From NCBI GenBank assembly GCA_963691705.1, contig OY829543.1:52928564-52992563 (forward strand): a stretch of DNA of 64,000 nt, written 5' to 3'. Source of the DNA: Viola odorata (Eukaryota > Streptophyta > Magnoliopsida > Malpighiales > Violaceae). The translations under genes were made by a program, and so were the position numbers. Positions within the stretch are counted from its first letter, which is position 1. Every line of letters starts with the position of its first letter. This document shows, piece after piece, positions 1 to 10,384 of this stretch. The notes under the pieces are model-generated. The model had not been told where the DNA came from. It did no database searches and saw only the letters and a program-made list of their open reading frames with translations.

Positions 1-75
1 AAATTCCTCTTTCTCCTTTTTGGAGCTCAGCATCTCTCCTATCAAGGGTGCAGTAAACTCATCTCGAGAAAAAGG

Positions 76-663
76 TTAGGGAACCCCGACAGCGCGAAGG
101 GCATCAAAGCAAAACCCTGCAAGATTCATACGGTAGGCCGGGACCCCGTTAGGACCGCCATAGGCAAGATTGATCGATGAAGGTGGAGAAGAGCCTTGGG
201 AAAAAGTACTCTTGATAGGAGTAAAAAACAGCTGTGGAGTAACCCTAGGCGGTAGCTCAGTAGTCGAATTCGCAACAGGATGCGTGACCACTACGTCAGG
301 AATACAATGAGAAATCGGAGAATCGGGAGCGTCAGATATGGGAGGAGGACATTCCATCGGTAGGGCCTCTCCCTCAGAAGAACAAGTTTTTTCCAACGCC
401 TCAGCGGCTTCCGTTGGCCGAGAGGCGCCTGCCTCAGACGAAACAGCAGGCATAGAAACAGTTGCCACATCCGCAGGAGATGTCCCGGTAGCTTGTTCGC
501 TAGTGGCCACTCCAAGTTTTTTCCGACGCTGGGAAGCAGCAAGGGAAGAAGCGTGGCAAAGGTCTGACTTAGCATCCGCATCCTCATCATCGCTAGTAAT
601 TACCGTCGTTGCGACTGGGCTGGAGTCCGTCCTCTTGCGACGCCCCGGTAGCCAATTTTCCAC
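76..663 (-). CDS. Antisense retrotransposon ORF, downstream segment
   Basis: An open frame of 195 codons with no ATG at its head, lying downstream of the 807-1616 ORF on the same strand. It is rich in Ser, Pro, Thr and Glu and starts with a basic patch, like a disordered C-terminal tail. It is probably a later exon or frameshifted continuation of the upstream antisense ORF; a GT-type donor could lie near 850. No domain is recognised. It could be a chance ORF in GC-rich DNA, but its alignment with a known antisense gene position argues for a real remnant. Confidence 0.4.
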   Translation of the reverse strand: MENWLPGRRKRTDSSPVATTVITSDDEDADAKSDLCHASSLAASQRRKKLGVATSEQATGTSPADVATVSMPAVSSEAGASRPTEAAEALEKTCSSEGEALPMECPPPISDAPDSPISHCIPDVVVTHPVANSTTELPPRVTPQLFFTPIKSTFSQGSSPPSSINLAYGGPNGVPAYRMNLAGFCFDALRAVGVP

Positions 664-806
664 AAAGCGAGAAGCTCGCGCAGAGCTAACGGGCCTTCGC
701 CCTCCCCGGGCAACCGTCTTAGTTCTCTTCCTCGGAGGAGGAATGTTACCCCGACTAGAGCCCTCGGCCGGAGGCGAGGCCGGTAAAGTTTGAAGCGGCG
801 TTACGA

Positions 807-1616
807 TCAGAGGAGTACCAGTGTCACTTGGGGATCAACCGTTAGCTTCTTATAGCAAACAAAGCATGCGATGACCAAAGCAAAGAAAGTGTGGAAAGAA
901 ATAGGCTCACCCATAACGCACTCTTCCAGAGGTTTGAACAGAGCAAAGGCGCGAATGCGGTAATGAGTATTCTCGTCTAACAAAGCGTTAGCCTGGTCCA
1001 ACTCAGTTCTGGACAATATCGCGGGATTCGTCCAAACGGGGCCTATCAGTTCCTGATTGAAATTAACACGCCATAAACGGGACGATAGCTCCAGAATAAA
1101 GAAACTGCTTATCCAATCAGCTACACCCTTCTTGAAGCCGTGGAAACGTTGCCAAAACGACTGCACGAGCGCATCATCCCACCGGGGAGTAATCTCGATT
1201 AAACAATTGTGGCAAATCATGCTAAAGAATTTGCGAAACAAATTGATAGATGGGGTAAAAATGTTCTTCAACTCGCAAGCGCGAAGAAAAGCATAAACCG
1301 CACACCAGGAGGAAGGAGTTATCTGGGCAGGATTAAGGCTATACTCTCGCAGCAGAGTTAGTATAGACTCATGAACGGGAAAACGGAAACCATAAAGGAA
1401 CATCTTAAAGTAAAGAAGCCTACTGTGGCCCCACGTTGGATTATGAAGCGGCATATCACTTCCAGGGATAGAAGGCTCATGCCCAGGAGGAAAGGTAATA
1501 CCATGTACCTCCAATTCGGCTTTCAGAACCACGTCGTATGTAAAAATGCTCGGTGATTGGGCGACCTCTGGATCCATGGGCCTAGGGATAATCTGGCGAG
1601 GTCTATTCCTAGCCAT
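807..1616 (-). CDS. Antisense ORF of Tat element (putative transposase_28-like)
   Basis: A 269-aa ORF starting at the ATG at 1616 (an in-frame upstream ATG at 1889 would add 91 residues of poor quality). The protein begins with a short basic segment and continues as a globular region with many Trp and Phe residues and motifs such as WGHSRLLYF and SFWQRF. This resembles plant retrotransposon antisense ORF proteins annotated as 'putative gypsy type transposon' (PF04195). That family sits antisense between pol and the 3' LTR of Tat elements, which is the position here. Its function is unknown. The assignment is from memory of the family's look, not from a search. Confidence 0.5.
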   Translation of the reverse strand: MARNRPRQIIPRPMDPEVAQSPSIFTYDVVLKAELEVHGITFPPGHEPSIPGSDMPLHNPTWGHSRLLYFKMFLYGFRFPVHESILTLLREYSLNPAQITPSSWCAVYAFLRACELKNIFTPSINLFRKFFSMICHNCLIEITPRWDDALVQSFWQRFHGFKKGVADWISSFFILELSSRLWRVNFNQELIGPVWTNPAILSRTELDQANALLDENTHYRIRAFALFKPLEECVMGEPISFHTFFALVIACFVCYKKLTVDPQVTLVLL

Positions 1617-2112
1617 AACAAACCAACAGAAAAGGAAATCGGAGAAGGGTCGAATTGGTACCTTAAAAGAGAAGAATCGCAGAGAAATAAGCGGACAGTG
1701 GCGAGCGGCCGGAAAGGTATTCGGAGAAGAAGACGAAGGAAGACAAAAAGGAAAAAAATCGAAGTGAGGGCAAAAGTTTTGAAAAAACAGAGAATGACCC
1801 TTCTTAAAGGATAAAAATGCCACCGCATTAATTGAGGCACCAATCGGGCGAAGACGCGTGTAAAAGAAGTTGGCCACGTGGAAGCGCATTAAAGAAATTT
1901 GAAAAAAGAAATTTATTCGGCGTAACTCCCCAAAAGGGCGACAGTGTTGACTCAGTCAGAGTAACCGCGAAGCGATTGCCTCAGTCAGGCCAACCGCTAA
2001 CGTTAGCTATCACCAAGGACCAGCAGGCTAACGAAAATAACGACAAAAATGAAAAGACAGAAAGCGTCATTTTATTCATAAAACGCCAACAGACGGGTAC
2101 AACGCAAAGAGG

Positions 2113-2535
2113 CTAATCCTCATCAGGCCAGTAAATGCCATGGTGATAAACCCCGTCATCATCAAGAAAGGGCATCTTCCCGTCAGCATTCGGGACAGGT
2201 TTGTCTGCCTCCCTTCCTGGGCAGGATCCTGACGGGCCTGACTTTCCTTTGATACTCGAATCTGCCAACCCCGCACCAGCATTGGTGGGAAAAGAATTAT
2301 TCAACGAACAATCAAGGGAAGGAAAGCGTTTGCCGCCCTCTTGAATAGCAGAACCAGAAGAAGCCAAATTCGCGAGGGGCGCCTTGGGAGTTCGTTTCCC
2401 CTGCCTCTTACGACCTTTTCTGCGGACCGGAGGCCTCCATGGTGGCGAAGGAGGGGGATGATCTGAGTCCGGAGAAGTCGGGGGAGTTGGCAAGGAGTCG
2501 CGATCCATGGAACTCAAGAAATAAAAATCTGCCAT
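2113..2535 (-). CDS. Antisense retrotransposon ORF, Pro-rich
   Basis: 140 codons from an ATG at 2535. The N-terminus is followed by a Pro/Ser-rich stretch (residues about 15-35), then a strongly basic RRKGRKRQGK patch and an acidic tail ending in Asp/Glu. No domain is recognised. It lies upstream of the 807-1616 ORF on the same strand and may be another exon or small ORF of the antisense unit. It could also be a chance ORF. Confidence 0.3.
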   Translation of the reverse strand: MADFYFLSSMDRDSLPTPPTSPDSDHPPPSPPWRPPVRRKGRKRQGKRTPKAPLANLASSGSAIQEGGKRFPSLDCSLNNSFPTNAGAGLADSSIKGKSGPSGSCPGREADKPVPNADGKMPFLDDDGVYHHGIYWPDED

Positions 2536-3176
2536 GTGACCTGCAAAAGCAAAAATACAAAAGAGAAGGGAAAGGATGAAGATGAACAGGAAAGGGAAAG
2601 CAACCCCCTTTATATAGCCGAGTAAGCACTTCGACCCTTGCGCAGATCCCTGAAAAATAAATTAAGACGCTTGGGAAAAATAACTGCAATTGCAGAATCC
2701 GATCCGCCATAGGCACATCTGCTCGTCGAACGCGCCAATCAAAGGGCACCAAATAACTGCCCAATCACCAGCCACTGAAAAGACGGCCCTGTAACAGTCA
2801 AGACAGATCATTCATTGCTAATTCCCGGAACACGACCACTGCAGTACAATGTCCCGAGGAAGACCCATTTTCAGTTGGGCTCATGAAAAATAATTCCAAC
2901 CAATGTAGCAAGCAACCAAGCAAGAAGAAAAAGGAGGAGACTCGGGAAAAAGCAGAGACAGTTATTTATTTATGGCCAGGCGGCCTTAGCGTTCAAATAT
3001 GTACAAGAAACATAAGGAAAAACAACGAGAAGAAGCAAAGCCAGTGGTCAGATATTGGACCCAGCATCATCTTCCCCTGGCACAACGGGAACCTCCCTTA
3101 AAGCGTCAGCAACGGAGGTTAGTTCGGTAGAGCAGGCTCTCATGCCCTTTAGGCAGTAGGCCAGCAGATCTTTCCT

Positions 3177-3431
3177 CTACTGCAGCATCGAGGCCACCAC
3201 ATCAAGGTGAGCAGTGATAATGGCCAGTTTCGCCAGACTCTCTAGGGGACTAAAATCCTCCAAAGTTATTCCCAGCTGTCTAGACAGAATAGGGGTTAGC
3301 ACCCCCTGCAACTCCAAGACATCCTCGGAGGTCTTGGTGATCATCCTCTCCAGGAAGCCGATGTCACCCTCAGTAAGATTCTTCAGGGTCAGAGTTTTGG
3401 AGATCAGGAAATTGCGAGTCAGTTCATCCAT
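3177..3431 (-). CDS. Antisense retrotransposon small ORF (84 aa)
   Basis: An 84-aa ORF from the ATG at 3431. The product is predicted helical, with heptad-like Leu/Ile spacing and no Cys, consistent with a small coiled coil. It is the antisense ORF nearest the LTR. Function unknown. The frame extends upstream without a stop to 3593, but the ATG at 3431 follows an A-rich leader and is the most natural start. Confidence 0.35.
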   Translation of the reverse strand: MDELTRNFLISKTLTLKNLTEGDIGFLERMITKTSEDVLELQGVLTPILSRQLGITLEDFSPLESLAKLAIITAHLDVVASMLQ

Positions 3432-3607
3432 GGCGAAATAGGAAAAGAAAGGACGTGAAAATGCGAAGAAACTAGTGCAGCGAAACCTCTGATTTATAGA
3501 TCCTGACAAAAAACCGTCAGGACCGATTTCTGATCTCAGAGGGACTCTCCATAAGAGAAGGAACGTCAGCCCTTGGTAAACACTCGGGCACATTTCAGTT
3601 GGGCTTA

Positions 3608-4177
3608 TGATAACAATTCACCTAAAAGAAATGGTACTTTCGTCTATCACCCAGTGGGAAAGGACATAGCCACCGTTTCGCACCGCCGCGGTAGGGACAA
3701 GGTTAGTACCTCCCCCGAAGGCTAACGCTATGAGGGCTAACGATGCCCTATCGGCTCATCCCACGAACCTTTTGGATGGCTCAAGGAGTTATCTCCCCCC
3801 AGAGGAAACCGTGCGTCAGGAAGAACCCCCCGACCATTATCCTATCGTGGCAATATCTACCTATACACCTACCGCCAAGGTAGCGTGTCACGATAAGGGC
3901 GAACCACAGACCCTAACGCAAGCGATAGCTCCATACTCGTTTACACGGGCGGGAACGCCCGTGTTCTCCTATAAATACCTCCCCCACAAAGGAGGCAGGT
4001 AAGCATAGACTACTGGCCTAAACTCTGCCAAATTCAGTACTCATACTGACTTAAGCATCGGAGTGTTTCCGCCGGAGACCCCTCCGGCGCATTGCAGGTA
4101 CAGCGGACCGTCGTGAGTACTGATCTGAGAGGAGCCGTTCCACCATACATCCTTCAGCAGAAGACAAATTATTATCA
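3608..4177 (+). repeat. Tat 3' LTR, 570 bp
   Basis: Starts TGATAACAATTCACCT and ends ATTATTATCA. A TATA box (TATAAATA) lies at 3970-3977 on the + strand, followed by a C/A-rich leader. An independent, diverged solo copy in the opposite orientation lies at 31427-31998 and has the same termini. That copy fixes both ends of this LTR. Confidence 0.85.
3970..3977 (+). promoter_or_regulatory. TATA box of the Tat LTR
   Basis: TATAAATA within the LTR, followed about 30 bp later by the presumed start of the R region. It shows that the element runs left to right, opposite to the ORFs at 76-3431. Confidence 0.6.
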
Positions 4178-4500
4178 ATCACCTTCTCAGTTCGTGCCAT
4201 TTATTGCAACAAATATCATCAAAATTAACCATCCATATCACATGATCACAAAGCTGTAACTTACATAGCTGATCATATCAATAGACTGAAAAATGAAAAT
4301 GGACCGGGTTTTTGTGAGCCAATTACTTGAATTACTTGGAGAATGTTAATCGACAATTCTCTAAAATAATTGTCCATAGTATTTCTCTCATGGGAAAGAT
4401 ATATATTTATTAACAAATCGGATAATATCTGAAAATGTTATTTATTATGATTAAGATTTCCACTTATTTACTAACAAGTAACAACAAGAGCAACATTAGA
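4178..4500. other. Host flank, duplicated
   Basis: No gene. 4178-4310 matches 10966-11115 almost base for base. At about 4310 the sequence jumps into the block that precedes the thionin-like gene in copies B (14650) and C (51200). The junction marks an old rearrangement. Confidence 0.6.
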
Positions 4501-4746
4501 TTAATCAGAGCTTTCCTTATCGCCTACGGACTGGAATTTAGATGCAGGAGGATGAGCTTGACGAGAACACCTTTCATAACAAAACAAAGTTCACACTTCT
4601 TCCCTAAATCTGGGGCAAAAACGAGCATAGCACTCTTGCAAGCAGATGTGTGAGGGTGCTTGACCTTGACCAGCTGCTAATTGCCATGATGACGCCGTCA
4701 GCATCAGCATCATCAACACAATCCCTAATATACCATTCATCTTCAT
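4501..4746 (-). pseudogene. Thionin-like peptide T2, copy A (premature stop)
   Basis: Nearly identical to the intact 81-aa genes at 14790-15035 and 51389-51634, with the same start context, hydrophobic signal peptide and last codons. The codon for the fourth of six conserved cysteines is TGA (complement of 4591-4593), where the paralogues have TGC. The product would end before the last two conserved cysteines and could not form the usual disulphide set. The rest of the frame is open, so the lesion looks recent. The DeSI-like neighbour downstream on the same strand is also broken in this copy. Confidence 0.8.
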
Positions 4747-4914
4747 CGTTTGGTGGAACTAATTCGTAGCACTAGAATTTGATTATCTGAACGTTTAATT
4801 GCTCTTCGCTAATACATTCAGATTTCTTTCACCGACCTGTTCTTTTTATATTCAAAACGCAAACACGTATATGGATTTTATGCTTTAACTTTTTTAACTA
4901 CTCCATATCTTTTT

Positions 4915-5219
4915 TGATTTCTTGCCATTTACATATTTATCAAGCGTTAGGTGGATATTAAATCTGATCCTTCTCATCAATTTGATAGATCACTTTTGTG
5001 TTATATATACCTTTGAAATTTCCTTAATTACCCAACTTCATAATTTTTTTTGGAAATCAATAATTTTTTTTGATTTCTTGCCATTTACATTTATCAGGCA
5101 TTAGGTGGATATTAAATCTGATTCTCCTCATTAATTTGATAGATCACTTTTGTGTTATATATACCTTTGAAATTTCCTGAATTACCCAAGTTCATAATTT
5201 TTTTTGGAAATCAATAATT
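4915..5219. repeat. Tandem duplication, about 156 bp x 2
   Basis: Units 4915-5070 and 5071-5219 both run from TGATTTCTTGCCATTTAC to a run of T followed by GGAAATCAATAATT. Copy C has one unit; copy B has a shorter, independent duplication of about 57 bp around 15215-15300. Confidence 0.75.
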
Positions 5220-5683
5220 GAACCGTCATGTCATTTATACGAATTAGGGTCACCTAGACGACGCGTCGTTTATATAAGTTAGCCCTACCCAGTTCTGATC
5301 TTTATCAATTCTGAAAATACATAGATTTTCCTATCCATTATTCTTGTTGAAAAGACATGTACTAGAATAGTCAACAAAATAGTCAACGCATCAATTATAT
5401 GGACAATAATAAGACATCAAGAACTTGAATCTCTACCGAGTTTAGTACATAACTGAGTGGAGAAGATCCGAACAGTGAACAACAGTTGAACAGCTCCAGC
5501 TACAGAAAATATATTTAGCGCAACAAAGAATACACACAAACTTCAATCTAAAATCTATGTTCTATCCGCCACAACAAACTTGTACAGATTGACATCCATC
5601 CCCAGTTGCTCAAAATTACAAAACAGGCAACAGGGTACGGTATGTTCTAAATAAGTAAAGTGGTATGATGATGATGTCCATTT
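5220..5683. other. 3' flank of DeSI copy A
   Basis: No gene. Shared with copies B (about 15655-16130) and C (about 52185-52640). It probably includes the 3' UTR of the DeSI-like gene. Confidence 0.5.
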
Positions 5684-7252
5684 TTACCTTTTCTTTGATG
5701 TTCCCTTCTTAGATCTTTTCAACTCCCATCGCGGAAGACAACCTTTGTAGTGAGAGTGCAGAAACAAAGAGGACATGGATACTTCTCTCTGCGGCAATGA
5801 GATTGATGACAAGCAACTGAATGCAGTTCTTAATCTCTTCTTTTCACTATCACGTTCCTGGAAATTCGGGTCATGGCTGACGGTGGTAGCCTTAAGGGCC
5901 TCAGGGAGTATACAATTGCATAAAGAACCTAAAGAACAAAGATCGAAGTAGGTAAGTTGTTCCGATTCCGAAGGCCAATCCAAGTTAACTGATATGGTAA
6001 GTAGTTGAACTGTATGCAGTGTGTAATCAAGAAAGGTGATAATAAGATAGTTATCCTTGCCAATCGATTGACCCATTTTGGTATTCGATTCCTGGTTAGT
6101 TTGTGACATATATCTTCACAGAAATGGTTGCAATTCTTGGTAATCAAATGGTACATGTCACCGTTGTAGTTTGCAGACTGGCACTGCATGAATTCTCTAA
6201 CCTGTTTAGGATCTAAGCAAGTTGCCCCAATGAAGATTGCTTGTCTAAATTTGAAACCAGGGCACCGTTGTGGCTCAACCTCAACGACGCCACTTGTCGG
6301 GTAGTCATGTGCTCCAAAGGCATATTCGGTTGGATTTTGGACAATAACGTGTACATTAGTATCCGTTACCGTTAATTGAATTTAGACCAATCGAGTGATC
6401 TAATAAAGTTTATGGTCTGAATTATCTAATCAAGAAGTGCGAGGGGCAAAATTAATGTTTGTGCAGATTCCCGGATTAATTACTAATTGTTAATGGACCG
6501 ATTAGTAATTAATATTTTGGTTATTTGGGAATTGGTCTCTGGAGGAATTTCTCTATTATATTTAAAGGCTCTTCATCAAGGAAACAGAACGATACAGAAA
6601 AATAAAGAATACAGAAAACAGAAATAAGGGTTCTGTGCAAGAGCTTTGGTTTCCATTTGCCTGAGAGAATTTCATCCTCCAGAAGACCAAAAGTCCCTTT
6701 CCAATTCCATGGCATCGGCTAATACAGGTACGCTTCCGCTGTTTATGTATATTAATCATTCTATAATCGATTTGTTTTGGTTCTTGGGATTGTTCATAAG
6801 GTTAGGGAACAACCTAGATTCTATTCGAATCTAACATATTCCACTCCATGAACTGTAAACATGCACAAGAGACAACCACACAAATTAAGCACATTCATCA
6901 TCCCACGATAGCATGTTGTAGGGAAGATTTTTCATGGTTGTGAAAACATCCACATGCCTATTTGGATGATTATATATAACAGTCTGTGCAACATGATCTC
7001 AAATGCAATGCATAGTAAATCTAGCTCACCTTCCACCCCAGAGTGAAATATACCAACGCCTGCCCAGTAGAAATATCCATTACTGTTGGTTAGATCATAC
7101 ACATTTAGATGGACAGGTGTGCATCCTGGACCATATCCTGCTGCTGACTTCATTTTCGGGAAAATGCAGAATCTGGTGGCTGAGTTTTCTCGGAAATGAA
7201 GGGAACGAAGAGGGACAATAGACTGCCATCCAGTCTTTGTCCCTAATTTCAT
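5684..7252 (-). pseudogene. DeSI-like (PPPDE) protease, copy A, broken by a solo LTR
   Basis: Exon 1 (about 7030-7252) and the third exon (5684 to about 5926) match copy C closely. Exon 2 is interrupted between 6327 and 6837 by a 509-bp solo LTR with a 5-bp target duplication. The exon 2 splice donor, AG-GTATC in copies B and C, reads AACTATC here, so normal splicing is lost as well. The catalytic His (in the FHSGVE segment) and Cys (in NCNHF) are still encoded, on either side of the insertion. Like copy B, this copy lacks the upstream exon and promoter present in copy C. It is a decayed duplicate. Confidence 0.88.
6328..6836. mobile_element. Solo LTR in DeSI copy A exon
   Basis: 509 bp beginning GGTTGGATTTTGG (a mutated TGTTGG start) and ending CTAACA, flanked by the 5-bp duplication TATTC (6323-6327 and 6837-6841). 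Copies B and C give the empty site. A TATA-like TTATATTTAAAG lies near 6555 on the + strand. The terminal sequence style suggests a Ty1/copia-type element, but no internal region remains to prove it. Confidence 0.85.
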
Positions 7253-7388
7253 GTTTAGGTTGAAGTCAGCTGCAACTCTACCTTGTCCTCACCTGCAGAT
7301 ATACACAAATATTAGCTATTCCATGGTTCATGAACACTATGGAAATGAGCAATAGTTGGAACATGAGTCTGAAAGGATTACTCATTGC

Positions 7389-7390
<2 letters not shown>

Positions 7391-7420
<30 letters not shown>
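7391..7420. repeat. (AT)n microsatellite
   Basis: About 14 AT units between CTGA and TCAG, forming a perfect palindrome. Copy B has a shorter version at about 17311. It lies at the point where copies A and B stop matching copy C. Confidence 0.9.
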
Positions 7421-7422
<2 letters not shown>

Positions 7423-8000
7423 GTGGGATGTTGTGTTATGTTGTATACTATGGATATGGTGTGTTGAATTAATAAGGATCTTGGAGTGCAAATACAAGAC
7501 CATACCTAGAGGGTTTAGATGTTTGGCTTGCTCATGATTAAATAAGTGTTTTCTGCGTGCACTAGACGCGCTTTTATTTGTTTCGGTATGGCTTTTCCAT
7601 CTTCTCATGTAAAAAAGAAGAATCTAGCGGTATTAGGATGCTAGTTTTAATTAAGTTGTTGTGTTAATTAGTTATACAATAATGCTAGGGATATAAACTA
7701 TTCTACAAACTAAATTATACAAACTCACGTGGCATATAAAATTAATAAAAAAATGAAATTTTATCAAAAATAAGAAATTAATTGGTAAAACATAAAGAAA
7801 TAAAACATCTCAAAAAGTACACATTATGCGTCTTTTTTAATCGGGATTAATATTGATCAGTTGATGAACAAAACCTAAAACCCTAAATCTAACTGACATA
7901 TATAAGCTTTATATGTGCAACAATTACGCTAGTAATTTGCAATTCAGCCAAGAGATAAGCCTGTCTATCCGTTTTCTTCCGTCGTTCGTCTTTTTCTTCG
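7421..8000. other. Upstream flank of copy A, AT-rich
   Basis: No gene. 7421-7830 is shared with 17330-17790 (copy B) but not with copy C. A motif around GGGATATAAACTATTCTACAAAC (7690) recurs in B as a local tandem copy and, in diverged form, near 10545; it looks like a worn MITE end. Confidence 0.4.
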
Positions 8001-8099
8001 CTCCAGGTCCGGGTATGTACTCAAACTTTCTGTACAGAGCGATTAAGGTGGAACTACAGGATCTTCCGTCAGAGCAATGAATCAATCCAAGAGGTTGTT

Positions 8100-8690
8100 A
8101 TCAGAAGTGGAAAATTATTGTCTGATTTCAAGAAGGCCTGGTGTCCGCAGCTCAGACCCGTTGTCCCGTCTCCCCAACCTGTCGCTCCGAAATGGCAGCC
8201 TCCTAATACAGGAGTGGTGAAAGTGAACACGGATGCAACAAGAGGGGCTACGAGAATTGGCTTGGGATTTATAGCTCGGGGTATTAGGGGTGCAATGGTG
8301 TTCTCAGGACCAATTTACCTTCCGCATAGCACTGAGGTGCAAACAACGGAGGCACTGGCGCTAAGAGACGCTCTAACGCAGGCCTGCCTGACAGGATTAT
8401 AGTTGAGTCTGACTGCTTGCAGAACATCCTAGCTCTGACCAATGGAGAGTTCCCTTTAAGCTATGCAGGACTGGTACTGGAGGAGGTGGCACATCTGGTT
8501 TCTACTTTCCTTAGCTGCTCCTTTACGCATATAAGACGATCCACGAATATCTTAGCGCGTGAGTTAGGTCAAATGACTTTGATTTCCGGTTTAGGAAATG
8601 TATGGATAAGGAATGCCCCGAAGCGATCGCGCATTTTGTACTTACAGATATGAATTAATCAAATTATATTTCCCTTCAAAAAAAAAAAAC
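8100..8690 (+). pseudogene. LINE-type RNase H fragment with poly(A)
   Basis: Two overlapping frames encode a plant LINE-type RNase H domain. The first (8118-8402) carries the opening WQPPNTGVVKVNTDA motif with the first catalytic Asp and an ...E.LALRDAL helix with the Glu. The second (from about 8390 to 8653) carries IIVESDC with the second Asp. A one-base frameshift near 8390 separates them. The piece ends in a short oligo(A) at about 8679-8690, as expected for a 5'-truncated retroposed LINE end. No target duplication was found. Confidence 0.7.
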
Positions 8691-8760
8691 TTCTTAACCG
8701 AATTATTATTAAGATTTAATTACGATCCAATAATTATATTTAATATAATTCTCAATTATT

Positions 8761-10371
8761 ATTATTATTTTTTTTTAAATAAGCTGAGATATATTATAAA
8801 TTGAAAGAAAAAGGTTTGAGGACCATGAAGAGCATGACCACGCAAACCGACATAATCAAGAAGAGAAAGAGAAACAGAAAAGCTCAACCAAAGACAGAGC
8901 AAAAACAAAACCAGCAACCTACACAGCAAGCAAGGACAAGCCACTATCTAAGGGAAGATGGAGCCACACTAGATCCCCAAACATAAAGCCACGTTGGTGC
9001 CTCCATCATCTGAGACGTCGTATAAGGGAAGGACGGATCTTTGCTGTAAATCCAGCGGTGCCAAAAGAAGAAAATGATATGATGTAGCTGCTGAAGGTTG
9101 GGGGAATAGCGATTGAAGACTATGTCATTATGATGTTTCCATATTGCCCACAGAATTGCTGCCAAAAGCATATTCCACATAAATTGAATCTGTCTGGATT
9201 TCCTAGAAATGAGGCCCTCCCAACTTCTATACAAGTCTTAGATGCTACTCGGGCGCACCCAATCGAAACCAGCCCATCTACACAAGACAACCCACAATTT
9301 ATCGATGAAATCGCAATGGAGGAACAGGTGATGAACCGTTTCTGAATCAGCCGAGCATAGAGGACACACCTTATTTGCAGCTGAAATGATGTTACGATTG
9401 TGCAGGAAATCACGCGTGGTAATGCGGTTCTGGATGGTTAGCCACATAAAAAATTCCACTCTGTGAGGCAACAACCCTCCCCAACAGGAATATAACACAT
9501 CGTTCTGCAAATGCCCATACCTCTCCTTTTCAATTCCCTTACAGAATGAATTAATCGAAAAATGTCCATTTTTTTCCAGCTTCCACACGATCTTACTTGT
9601 CTGAGTCACTCTGGAAGGAACTACCAAACTCTCCTTCATGGTATTTAATTCGTCCACCTCCCACTGAAATAAACCTCGTCGCCAAGTGAATTGCCATTGC
9701 CACTCGTCATCTTCCCAATGGCCAAAGTCTCTAACAGTACCAACTCCTTTAGAAGTGATGGAATAAAGTCGAGGATATTTGACTGCAAGAGGAATATTAG
9801 CAGTCCAAGGGTCCCACCAGAAACTAATAGTTTCACCAGAACCCAAAGAAAGCTGCGTGTTGGAGTTCCAGAACCCGAACAAGGAAGACGTACGGCCAAC
9901 TCCTCGGATTATATCCCGCCAAATAGGAGATAGTACCACGTTGTCACAAAGCCACAGATCCCCCAGTGAAGTAATCCTGTACTCCTTACGGATGATGTCT
10001 GCCCACTGGTTGTCTATACCCGAGAGGAGGCCCTAAATCCACTTCAAGGAGAAAGCCTGATTACGAGTCTGCAGACAACCAATGCCCAAACCACCCAAGG
10101 CTTTCGACCGAGAGACTGTTTCCCATTTTACTTTAACAAGGCCTCTGTGCTTAGCATCCCCGCTCCATAAGAACCTACTCATAATCTGGTTACACTTCCT
10201 CACGATACCTTTAGGCATACGGAATAAAGACATATTATATACCGGTAGACTAGTAAGAACAGACTTAATAAGGGTAGCTCTTCCCCTTGGTGAGAGTAAG
10301 GCCCCTTTCCACAAGGCCAGCTTCTTCCTCATATTACCCAACAGAAAGTCCCAGCTTGAGAGCCTGTTCGC
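8761..10371 (-). mobile_element. 5'-truncated LINE with 13-bp TSD
   Basis: A non-LTR retrotransposon remnant on the - strand. The 3' end is on the left, where the + strand shows an AT/T-rich tail (the poly(A) tail). The flanks are exact 13-bp direct repeats ATTCTCAATTATT at 8748-8760 and 10372-10384. The paralogous host region at 20835-20860 shows the uninterrupted site. The element is 1,611 bp, far shorter than a full LINE, so it is strongly 5'-truncated. Confidence 0.9.
8944..10341 (-). pseudogene. LINE reverse transcriptase C-terminus and zf-RVT
   Basis: 10033-10341 encodes the thumb/C-terminal part of a plant LINE reverse transcriptase (motifs ALWKGALLSPRGR, LTSLPVYNMSLFRMP, ALGGLGIG). 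9238-9939 continues with the linker and the zf-RVT zinc-binding domain, seen as W.L......T.DFL..R, CPLCSADSETVHHLFLHC and similar. 8944-9234 is the C-terminal tail. Breaks near 9240 and 9940-10030 separate the three frames, so it is not functional. The palm domain is missing through 5' truncation. Confidence 0.85.
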
Positions 10372-10384
10372 ATTCTCAATTATT

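Larger units (their letters stand above)
1..4177 (+). mobile_element. Tat-lineage Ty3 LTR retrotransposon, 3' part
   Basis: The window opens inside this element. Its right end is an LTR with TGATAA...TTATCA termini, ending exactly where host sequence shared with 10966 onward resumes. The LTR has a TATA box on the + strand, so the element points right and this is its 3' end. The stretch between the missing pol and the LTR carries several ORFs on the opposite strand. Antisense ORFs in this position are known from Tat-lineage elements such as Grande and RIRE2. The lineage is inferred from that layout, since no pol domain is visible. The upstream half lies outside the window. Confidence 0.72.

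Noticed and set aside
338..793. 151-codon + strand frame
   Set aside because: Shadow of the antisense retrotransposon ORF at 76-663 in GC-rich sequence; no domain features.
7871..7892. CCTAAAACCCTAAATCT, telomere-like
   Set aside because: Only about two imperfect units; not an interstitial telomere array.
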